Shown piece by piece: positions 16,053-25,218 of a DNA stretch of 64,000 bases (position 1 is its first letter; each line of letters opens with the position of its first letter). The notes under the pieces were generated by a model, which did no database searches, was not told where the DNA came from, and saw nothing but the letters and a program-made list of their open reading frames with translations. Origin of the DNA: Hormiphora californensis. Its lineage: Eukaryota > Ctenophora > Tentaculata > Cydippida > Pleurobrachiidae. The stretch covers positions 2,136,077 to 2,200,076 of the forward strand of contig CM035360.1 of the NCBI GenBank assembly GCA_020137815.1. Reading direction: 5' to 3'. A program made the translations under genes and the position numbers.

Positions 16053-17612
16053 GAGAAGATAAATTCTGAATATTGTTCCGAGGGAGTAGAGTGTATGAGG
16101 ATTTTTATGTTTTCTTCCCCTCCATGTCTCTACTATAACAGTTACTACTCCTAGCTTATTATTAAATCTATAATTACACCACCGTCCACCCCTCCACCCC
16201 CTAAAAGCAAATGATTTAATTTATTTAATCTTTCTACAACTCTTTCCCCCGTTCAGGGCTCCAGAAAGTTTCAGTTCTCTCATTTATTAACTCGTTTATC
16301 ATCACGAACATCTATCTTTATTTCGCGGCCGTCACCTATCAACAACTCACAGAGCTGTAAAATAGTACAACGATAATTCTGTTTCATACACACATTCTCC
16401 ACTCGACACCCAGTGACAGTATTATCTACCAGCTGGTACATAGTTCCGAGTTCCGACTTGAGGGACCCCTAACCGTGCTCCACCATCCAGTAAAATAAGG
16501 TTTGGAGTAGACTAGGAAAGAAATCTGACATAATGAAAATGATATAAAATTTTGTAGAAAAGTAGAGAAGGAAGATAGAAAGGAGTGAAGGAAGATATAG
16601 AAAGAAGAGAAGATGGAAGTTTTGATTGTGTTTTGTGTACACGAGCCACCTGTACCAGCCACCAGGCTGAGGATCGGACACCCAGGTAGGAATGATATAT
16701 AGAGAAAAGAAGACAGTGCCAGAATGCTATTTTGGGACAACTTAATTGGTCGAAATTGCCATGATACACACAACCGACTATATAATGTTCATTTCCAAAT
16801 TTATGCTTCGTCTATTTTCTATCACTCTCATATTCATGATATTTAGTTACAGACAACAATAAATATTTCTTGATTCTTCCTCACTCGTCTCTCTCCCTAT
16901 CTCTCACTCTCTCTCTCTTTCTATCTCACGATTCTATCCGCTGATCGGCTCATCTTTCCAAAACACAGATCTGAGTAAACTAAAATGTAATCCCAAACAC
17001 ACAGCCAGCAGGGCGTATACAAATCAACAAGGAATACATATGATAACAGGTATAACAGTATACATACGGGGTGTGGGAAAAAGATAATACACAAAATTAG
17101 AGATCTAGGGACAGCCCGGGTGAGATAAAGAGAAAAGGAGTGAGAGAGAAAAAAAAGGATGGTTTTACATACTTGGCGTGCTATATTTCTAGTGTCACTA
17201 GAGAGTCTAGAACAGTGGTGGTAGTAGCCCTAAGCGCCTCAGAGTATACCCGACCCACCACAAAACTCTAACATCGTGTGAAAATGTTTTTCTGTCCACT
17301 AAAATAGTAACACCAATAAATAAAAGAAACTCATAAAACGCTTATTTTTTATTTTGATTCGATTTTTTTATCAAACAGCTGTTTTGTTCCTGGCAGTGTT
17401 TTCTTTTGTTCCTTCTTAAACTTCTGTATCATACATTTTCTCCCTTTTCTCTCTCTCTTAGTATCTCTTTGTCTCTCTCTGTCTCTCTCTGTCTCTCTTA
17501 CCCTCTCCCTCACCCATAATAATGTGGAATCACACACATTTGTGTTCTACAGCTAACGTGTGCGTCGTGTCCTATGGGCTTCGTGAGTCGTTATCCGCTG
17601 GTTACATGCAAT
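16053..17612. other. Stretch without a supported gene
   Basis: AT-rich sequence with several short open frames (for example minus strand 16426-16773) but no domain or splice support. CT-rich degenerate tracts occur at about 16886-16930 and 17448-17512. Confidence 0.4.
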
Positions 17613-17625
17613 AAAGAGAGAGAGA

Positions 17626-17702
<77 letters not shown>
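17613..17702. repeat. (GA)n microsatellite
   Basis: About 90 bp of GA repeat. The next kilobase (17703-18771) holds no supported gene. Confidence 0.95.
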
Positions 17703-17706
<4 letters not shown>

Positions 17707-18771
17707 TAGCTAGTTATGTATGTGTGGAGCTTCCTGCGAGAGTAGTGATATGAATGTCATTGTGTCTTCTACAGCCAAGGAAATAAAGGAATGAGAGACC
17801 AAAGTGCAGCTCTGAGTGAAATGATGTGATGGATAATATAAGATCAGTGAGCTTTCAAGCCCAAAATTATATAATAACTTCAAGTTGTGAATTCTGTGGG
17901 GGGATTCTGTGCGGTCGCTTGTTGTTCAAGTATCGCACATGCATTAACCTAACAGATAAATTGTGAGCTACTGAGTAGCAAAAAGGGTGAAAACTGGAAT
18001 GCGTGTGAAAGTGAAACAATCCACTCTGCCACTACTCCTGCGACAGGGAGATGAATGTTTTTGTGAAGGAGTAGTGTATCATAGTAAATGTGTGTGTGTG
18101 CTAATGCCCAAAGTAAACATTGGCACGGCAGGGGCAATTGAGAGATTTCATGTAAACTGAATCAAACACGGCAATGCTCCACTGTCCTGTTGAGGGAATC
18201 AGGACAGAGATAATTTGAGGGAACGGGAAACTCAAAATGAAAACAATTTGAGGTAAAATGATAATTTCTCAGCATCTCATATTTCATAATCTCGTCAACA
18301 AAACTGATTCAGATTCGAGGGCACGAAGCACATTCGACTAAACAAGAGAGAGAGAGAAGAGAAGCTGGTTCACGTCGGAGCTCAAGTGCAATCTCATCAT
18401 ACCATATTAGGGATAATTACCCAGTCACGTGACCACACCTGGTAAAGCCCTGAGGGGCAGCAACAACCTCCCCCTCCTCTCGGCATAATATATGTTGTCA
18501 AATTACAATAGACAGTGTTAGGGACAGCATATTTATGCAACTCGCTTTTAAATAGACGTGTAAATGGACCGGGTGATAGAGTGACCAGATGGCGGGGAAC
18601 TAATTGGGACAACAAGATCATTTATTAAAAGGGGTGGGGGTGAACAATCCCTTGATTACCACTATAATGCTTCTATTTTTCATTGTCCTTTGTTGTCAAT
18701 GATTGTATTGGTCAGTTAGTTCGGTAATTTCTGTTTTATAGCATCAGAGGTGAGATCGCTTGTGTCCAGAT

Positions 18772-18926
18772 TAAAGTCGGATTTTTTGAAGTTGTCACTC
18801 CCCTTCTCGTGCACGGAATGTTTTTGTGCGTCACATCACATGTTAACGTGTGGTGTGCGCGTCAAAATTGATAAATTTCACACGCGCGGTCATTTGGGGG
18901 TGACAACTTCAAAAAATCCGACTTTA
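18772..18926. mobile_element. MITE family 2, copy a (155 bp, long terminal inverted repeats)
   Basis: The element starts TAAAGTCGGATTTTTTGAAG and ends with the inverse. Inner halves are also largely complementary, so it can fold into one long hairpin with TGTTAACG(T/C)GTG near the middle. No coding sequence. Ends bounded by TA would fit a Tc1/mariner-like TA target, but no longer target duplication is seen. Other copies lie at 38112-38267, 41645-41797 and, decayed, about 24313-24410. Confidence 0.85.
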
Positions 18927-19264
18927 GCCCTTAACAAAAATGATATGATAAAACAACTTACAGAGCATAAAGTGCAGATAGTTCATGAATTCCATTCTCA
19001 TTCAGTACTCCTGCAAGGTGAAGTAGTCCAATCTCACTCAACCATTCAGATAGACTTTCATCACTGTCCACTGTTAGGAATTAACGGTCAGTTATTGTTG
19101 GGGAGTTGAAGGAGTGAAAAGATGCTTCAAAACTCACACATAGCAACAGCCCCAGGCACACTTGGATATGATGTCCCCTCTCTTTCTCTCCTTCCAGCGG
19201 CGCTGTACTCTCTCACGATATATCGCGTCGAGTGTGCTACGTCTAGTTTGGGATGGGGGCTAGA

Positions 19265-19550
19265 AGTACCCCCTTCCCAAAAAGAGAGGGGACCTCGTAC
19301 CCCCTTCCCAAAAAGAGAGGGGACCTCGTACCCCCTTCCCTGCAGAGAGGGGACCTCGTACCCCCTTCCCAAAAAGAGAGGGGACCTCGTACCCCCTTCC
19401 CTGCAGAGAGGGGACCTCGTACCCCCTTCCCAAAAAGAGAGGGGACCTCGTACCCCCTTCCCAAAAAGAGAGGGGACCTCGTACCCCCTTCCTAAAAAGA
19501 GAGGGGACCTCGTACCCCTTCCTAAAAAGAGAGGGGACCTCGTACCCAAC
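19265..19550. repeat. 31-bp minisatellite, about nine copies
   Basis: Tandem units containing GAGAGGGGACCTCGTACCCC, 31 bp apart (for example A-run starts at 19279 and 19310). Two variants alternate irregularly: most carry CCAAAAAGAG, two carry CCCTGCAGAG. Because 31 is not a multiple of three the peptide changes frame each unit, which argues against coding. Confidence 0.9.
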
Positions 19551-19620
19551 AGGCAGACAGCTTCGGAAAACTTACACTTCAAACCCGTCATGCATTAACC
19601 AACTGCAAATCTGATGCACA

Positions 19621-19770
19621 AACTGTTAATCGATCAGTTTAAATCTCACATCACAAACTGTTAAAATCAGTTCAAATCTCACATCACAAACTGTTAAAAT
19701 CAGTTCAAATCTCACATCACAAACTGTTAAAATCTCACATCACAGACTGTTCAAATCAGTTCAAATCAAA
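19621..19770. repeat. 33-bp tandem repeat, about four copies
   Basis: Units built from AAACTGTTAAAATCAG and TTCAAATCTCACATCAC; the last copies are shortened and rearranged. No gene is seen here. Confidence 0.8.
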
Positions 19771-20168
19771 CACACGATATTGTGAGACAACTCACCCGAT
19801 ACAGTGTCCAGGGAATCGGAGGAAAGTTGCTTTTCAAGGGACATTCGACTAGAAAACAACGATTCTAAATAACACTTTTTATAAACCAACTAAACATATT
19901 TTAATTCCTAGAATTTTCGATTCCGGCCTTCGCTAGATATAATTTCTAATTTTCATCCCCAGTTAATCCTGATTAGATTAATGATATTTAACTAAACCAA
20001 TGTCCTCTTCCAAAACCGAGATTTGCCCGGAGGCCGGAACTTGCTTGGAACTCAAGTTCGAAGGCCCATTGGCCAAGCTCAGTTTAGACTTTGGCATTTG
20101 GCTGAAGGCTTTAGTTAGACAGGGCCCAGGGGCCATGGAAAGAATGGCAATTCAGATCCACTCTTTTC

Positions 20169-20297
20169 AGGCCAGCGTTAAAATCTGGGTGTTTTGGGAG
20201 TGCTGACAAACGGTTTTTTAGGGTTAGGGCTAAAGTAGGGTTAGGGTTAGGGTTGGGGTTAGGCCTTGACATTCCCTACCATATAAACTTTGAATCA
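20169..20297. repeat. Telomere-like dispersed repeat, unit 1 (left part)
   Basis: First of three related units. It contains GACAAACGGTTTTTTAGGG, then degenerate TTAGGG/TTGGGG repeats, then TTGACATTCCCTA and AAACTTTGAATCA, where a LINE interrupts it. The right part of the same unit resumes at 21781. Embedded in other repeats and imperfect, so an interspersed repeat and not a chromosome end. Confidence 0.75.
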
Positions 20298-21780
20298 ATC
20301 AATCAAAATGTACATTTAACATCCCGCTTTTTGACTAATAATAGTAAGAGTGATAAACGTCATACAAAGTTACTCGATGAGCGCCAGAGCACTCCTACCA
20401 GCCTTCTAAAGCGGTGAACCCAAAGTGGAAAAGAAAGATGATAAGAGTGGTATTAATAGCCCAGATATGATGATAATAAGTAGATAATAAATTAATGTTT
20501 TTGATTAAGTAAGAAATAATTATATATATGAAAATATATGTTAAATCAATGTAATAAGTTACATAGAAAAGAGATTAATCACGAAATAAAAGAGTGGAGC
20601 GAATCACTGCTCCATAATTCTGAAGCTCAATGCATGCAGCGGACGTATAGATGTACACATAAATTAATGGGACAGTCCATCCTAAACACCATACGACTTT
20701 TCAAACAGGTGGGTTTTGAGTCTGGATTTGAAAGTTTCCTCGTCTGAACAGTTGCGAATGTCAATGGGAAGTTGATTCCAGATCCTCGGGCCTGAAACTT
20801 GAAATGCACGCTGTGTGGTTTTGTACTTGGTTGAAAAATCCCTTTCCAAAAGGGTCAGATCACCGTCGTGACGTAGTGATTTTCCTTTCCTCTGACGTTT
20901 GTTTATTAGATTTTGAAGATATTGTGGTGCTTGATTGTTTAGACACTTGAAAACCATGAGACAGATTTTAAATTCAATTCTAGCATCAACTGGAAGAAAG
21001 TGTAATTGCCGCCTGAGGTCTGTAACTCCCCTCCACTGCCACCTTCCAAACACAAAGCGAGTCGCTGCGTTCTGCACTTTTTGCAATCTGGCAATGTCAC
21101 ATTTATCGGCACCAATTAGTAAGCCGTTACAGTAGTCCAGACGAGAGTGGATGAGCGAATGGACCAGCTGAACCTTGTGTCTTCTCTGTAGCTTGTTTCC
21201 AATTCTACGGAGGTTGACAAGGTTATAGTTACATTCCTTCACAACTTTTGAAACATGGTCTTTCATGGTAAGTTTTTCATCAAAGACAACACCCAGATTC
21301 TTGGCACTCTGGGAGGGAAAGATGGTCGCCGAGAGGGGTCCTTCCTCATCACACAATGTTAGAGGATCTGAATAGTCCAGTGGGTTTGGACTATTATCAG
21401 TTCGAGAGGAAATGAACATCAACTCAGTTTTTGCCGGGTTCAGTTTCAGGTAACTGGATGCCATCCATGCTTTAATTTCCAAGAAACATTTTTTGAGTTG
21501 AGACTCACATTCGTTCCAGGCATCGTTTGTGAAGCTGACATACAGCTGAGAATCGTCAGCGTATAGGTGAATCTTGGTTTTGTGTCGTGCCGCTATAGCT
21601 TCCAAGTCCTTAGTGAACAGAATAAAAAGTAACGGACCGAGGATGGATCCCTGCGGTACACCTATTTCGATGTTAACAGGAAGTGATTGACTTTTGCCAA
21701 TTTTGACAACTGCTACCCGGTCTTTCAGATATGACTGGAACCACTCAAGAGCCACCCCTTTGATTCCATACATCTTGTCC
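20298..21780 (-). mobile_element. 5'-truncated CR1/L2-like LINE
   Basis: A minus-strand open frame (20682-21782, 366 codons) is the C-terminal part of a non-LTR reverse transcriptase. The Y-A-D-D catalytic box is intact, preceded by GVPQGSILGPLLF, and followed by thumb/C-terminal motifs typical of CR1/L2/Rex relatives (HSRLDYCN, LQKVQNAATR, IWNQLP). Endonuclease and RT N-terminal half are missing, so it is dead on arrival. The 3' end has a (TTGA)n-like tail at about 20298-20310. AATCA flanks both sides (20293-20297 and 21781-21785), and the uninterrupted sister sequence at 22785-22805 is the empty site. Confidence 0.9.
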
Positions 21781-21895
21781 AATCAGCCAAAACGGTTGAG
21801 TGGTTTGGCGGTTAGAGCCATTTTAGTGAATCAACTTTTTTGGCAGTGCGCACCTGTAAACAGGCCTCCAAACACCCAGATCGTAACGGCGCCCC
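21781..21895. repeat. Telomere-like dispersed repeat, unit 1 (right part)
   Basis: Continuation of unit 1 after the LINE: GCCAAAACGGTTGAGTGG, CCATTTTAGTGAATCAAC, CACCTGTAAACAGGCC and CCAGATCGTAACGGCGCCC in order. The same order is seen at 22791-22903. Confidence 0.75.
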
Positions 21896-22159
21896 TCTTT
21901 TCATGTAATGAACTATAATTAATTCAATCGGGTCATGACTGGGACTGGACGAGTGGCGACAGCGGACAGAAATATTTCAATCAGAATAGTGTGAAGTAAA
22001 CCAAGTGAAATACTATGACCCCTATCACCCCTCGAACTGGGGTGCTGGAAGCGTCTGAACACCGGCGGCAGGCGAGAGATTAACGAAAAGAAGCGGGAAA
22101 ATAAGAACTTTTTTTTCTATTTAAATTTTTTTTTCCGCATTTTCGCATTTTTCAGCTTC

Positions 22160-22549
22160 AATAAGGAACCATAATAAAGTTCAAGAGCCTCCAAGAGCAC
22201 CCAAGAGCGCACCCTATCGAAGAGAGACCACACCTGAGAGCGCACCACACCCAAAAGAGACCACACCCAAGAGCGCACCACCTCCAGAAGACACCACTTC
22301 AAGAGCGCACCACATCAAAGAGAGCTCCCCATCCAGAAGATACCACGCGCAGGGGACACCACGCGCAGAAGAGACCAGCGCGGCGTTGTATTTGCGCGTG
22401 CGGTCTCTTCTGCGCGTGGTGTCCCCTGCGCGCGGTATCTTCTGGATGGGGAGCTCTCTTTGATGTGGTGCGCTCTTGGAGTGGTGTCTTTTGGAGGTGG
22501 TACGCTCTTGGATGGGGTGCGCTCTTGAACTTTATTATGGTTCCTTATT
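22160..22549. mobile_element. 390-bp foldback (inverted-repeat) element
   Basis: The left end ATAAGGAACCATAATAAAG and the right end are reverse complements. The inner arms (about 22317-22373 and 22400-22465) are a nearly perfect inverted repeat of roughly 55-60 bp around a loop of about 26 bp. The outer arms are less perfect and contain repeated AAGAGCGCACCAC-type modules. It has no coding sequence. It could be a foldback transposon or MITE; no clear target duplication was seen. Confidence 0.8.
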
Positions 22550-22649
22550 TGCTCGGCGCGGCGCGGCGTTAAAAATCGTCACGCTAACGCGGAAAAACCA
22601 GAATTTACGCCGCGCATTAATTTTCTTCAAATCACAGCCAGGCTTTGAA

Positions 22650-22903
22650 ATCGGCCAGCGTTAAAATCTGGCCAGTGTTTTGGGAGTGCTGACAAACGGT
22701 TTTTTAGGGTTAGGGCTAAAGTAGGATTAGGGTTAGGGTTGGGGTTTGGGTTGGGGTTAGGCCTTGACATTCCCTAGCAGATAAACTTTGAATCAGCCAA
22801 AACGGTTGAGTGGTTTGGCGGTTAGAGCCATTTTAGTGAATCAACTTTTTTGGCAGCGTGCACCTGTAAACAGGCCTCCAAACACCCAGATCGTAACGGC
22901 GCC
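22650..22903. repeat. Telomere-like dispersed repeat, unit 2 (uninterrupted)
   Basis: A complete roughly 250-bp unit with the same module order as unit 1 but without the LINE, so it serves as the empty-site reference. Includes degenerate TTAGGG/TTGGGG at about 22704-22760. Confidence 0.75.
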
Positions 22904-23065
22904 CTTAAAATCTGGGTGTCTCGTGAGTCGTGAGTGCTGACAAACGGGTTTTCAGGGTTAGGGCTAAAGTAGGGTTAGAGTTGGGGCTTGGGTTGGGGTT
23001 AGGCCTTGACATTTTCTACCAGATAAACTTTGAATTAGCCAAAAAGGTTGAGTGCTTTGGCGGTT
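22904..23065. repeat. Telomere-like dispersed repeat, unit 3 (left part)
   Basis: Third unit, interrupted after TTTGGCGGTTA by another LINE fragment; its right part (AGTGAATCAAATTTTTTGGC onward) resumes at about 23609-23680. Confidence 0.7.
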
Positions 23066-23608
23066 ACAAAGACAAAGAGAACGATACACTATTATTCAGC
23101 TATGGAATATCAACAATGGTGTCGCCCCAAATAGCACCGGAACCCGGTTTTATCATCACGAACGGCTTGGAATAAAAGCCGAAGTTCCAAACCTGTACAG
23201 TGGAGCACAGAAGTCAATATCAACAAAATACTTCAACTCCTTCGGTGTAAGGTCTGCTCGGTTATGGAATGCATTACCGAAAAATGTCAACACGGCAGAG
23301 ACTTTGGACACGTTTAAGGTCGTGCTGGGACGGTGGCTCGATCAGTACCCAGACAATCCACCCGTGAAGGGTTATGTGACTCAGAATGGGAATTCAATCT
23401 TGGATTGGGTACTAACGGTTCGGGCGAAGGGGGGAGGTCGGAGAGACTGACACCTTATAAGTTTTTTTTCATTTTTGTAATAAAGCTATTTCAATAAGTT
23501 AGAGCTTTAGAAAGTGGTAAATGGTGTAGCATCGATCTGATTGAATCAGTAGCAAGCCATTTATTTTAAACACTATTGAGCGGTATATTAAATGTCATGA
23601 ATTATTAT
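23066..23608 (+). mobile_element. 3' fragment of a second, different LINE
   Basis: The plus-strand frame up to 23450 reads like the extreme C-terminus of a non-LTR reverse transcriptase polyprotein: NGVAPNSTGTRFY, FNSFGVRSARLWNALP, then DNPPVKGYVTQN and NSILDW. Everything upstream, including the catalytic domain, is absent. An AATAAA occurs at about 23479 and an ATT-rich tail precedes the resumption of the host repeat at about 23609. It differs from the LINE at 20.3-21.8 kb. Confidence 0.75.
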
Positions 23609-23984
23609 TATCATTTAGTGAATCAAATTTTTTGGCAGGGCGCACCTGTAAACAGGCCACCCAGATCGTAACGGCACCCCTTGAAATCGCGATCGCTAAA
23701 TTTCCTTTTACTTTTCACAAGAGCACGCAACTTGCTTGAAAAGCACTGCCTTAGGGTCATCGGCGAAAGAAACGAGAATCGTCCATTTTTATTCAACTGT
23801 TCAGGCCTGAACTCTTGCACGTGCGGTATTTTAATTTACGCTGGGTTGCTAAGTTGAAATTTTTGAATTATCAATTTTAAAGTCTTGCACATGTATTGGG
23901 ATGTTCTATGAACTAATTTCCGTGTTTTGAAATTTTGAAATTTTAAAATTTTTTTTCGATTTTTTCCCGATTTTTCACCAAAAT

Positions 23985-24293
23985 CAAGGGTCACAAAAGT
24001 GGCTTGCGATCCTTAGTGGCTCAACCGTTTGGGCTGAAACTCCGGATATCTGTAGATAATTACCCAATGAATAACAGGAAATATGATGCATAGCGATATT
24101 TGACTATAAATACCCAATTTTATACTATACAACCGTATGTACACGAATACAACCCATGCACACTGCAATAAACAGCAAAAACAAGGGTCACAAAAGTGGC
24201 TTGCGATCCTTAGTGGCTCAACCGTTTGGGCTGAAACTCCGGATATCTGTAGATAATTACCCAATGAATAACAGGAATTATGATGCATAGCGA
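23985..24293. repeat. Tandem duplication, 197-bp spacing
   Basis: About 110 bp starting CAAGGGTCACAAAAGTGG occur at 23985 and again at 24182 with very few differences, separated by about 87 bp of unique sequence. Confidence 0.85.
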
Positions 24294-24312
24294 TTCATTC
24301 CGACTTAGCAAC

Positions 24313-24410
24313 CCCTACTGGGCACGCTACACGTTAACATGTGATAGATGGGCAAAACAATTCCGTGCACGACTTTGGGGGGGGTGTGAACAGTTGAAAA
24401 AAGGACTTTA
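24313..24410. mobile_element. MITE family 2, decayed copy d
   Basis: Retains the inner ACACGTTAACATGTGAT and the outer GGACTTTA end of the family seen at 18772, but lacks the left arm. Confidence 0.55.
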
Positions 24411-25218
24411 GACCGCTCTAAAAGTATCCCTGGAGAGCTAGAGCGACTCTCCTGGTGCTGTGCAAGCCTCACGAAACCTCAAGGAGTAAGGACTTCAAAC
24501 AGTTTTCGGCTGTTTATCTCTCCCCGGATCAAACGCCCTCTCAATCGAAGGAGTAAAAAGCTCTCAAGGCTCAGGTTCATTTTGAGACGGATACGGTTAG
24601 ACGATCCAGACGGCGGCTATTTCATCCGTAATAATGCCAATTGCCATCAAAGTGGGATAGTTCCTACAAAATGCAGCGTTTTCAGAAAACCATGCTAGGA
24701 GCAGGCAGTCTACTGCAGTCCCTTTCCCGTCCCTTAATTCAAGTGAAGGAAAGCGAGTTGTCTGTAAATAAAACTGTTATTATGACAGAATGGAAATATT
24801 TTAATACTAAATTGTAAAACACAAATTCGCCTGCTATGCGAAGCAACAGAACTACTCTGGGGTATGTTCTGGTTGTTTTCGCATTCTCGACTCACAATTC
24901 AAGTTTGAGTTTCGGCCTTAACTCTTCCTCCATTATTCAAAGTCAATAACGATTTAATTAATTTTGTCAATGAAATGGTCAAAGTGAGATCAAAACAAAT
25001 AATTACTTCTCAGTTTTACGCTTATCTATTGTACAAAAACGAAAAAGAAGTAACATTCTCTGCATACCATGAGCGTCTACTAAGCTGGTATATCACAGAT
25101 GGGATTGATTCAACCCGGTTGAATGTTCTATGCCTCATATTTATTTGTACTGGTTATAGGACAGAGTTATTGTTCCCATTTCGTTAATTTTCTATTTCCT
25201 ATTTTTCTTTTTCTTTAC
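24411..25218. other. Spacer downstream of the receptor gene
   Basis: No gene recognised. On the minus strand, AATAAA (plus-strand TTTATT, 25140-25145) lies about 75 bp past the receptor stop codon and is a plausible polyadenylation signal. Confidence 0.5.

Noticed and set aside
19122-19598. A 158-codon frame over the 31-bp minisatellite
   Set aside because: The unit length shifts frame every copy and equivalent frames exist on both strands.
20218-20275. Telomere or chromosome end
   Set aside because: The TTAGGG-like blocks are short, degenerate and embedded three times in a dispersed repeat with genes on both sides.
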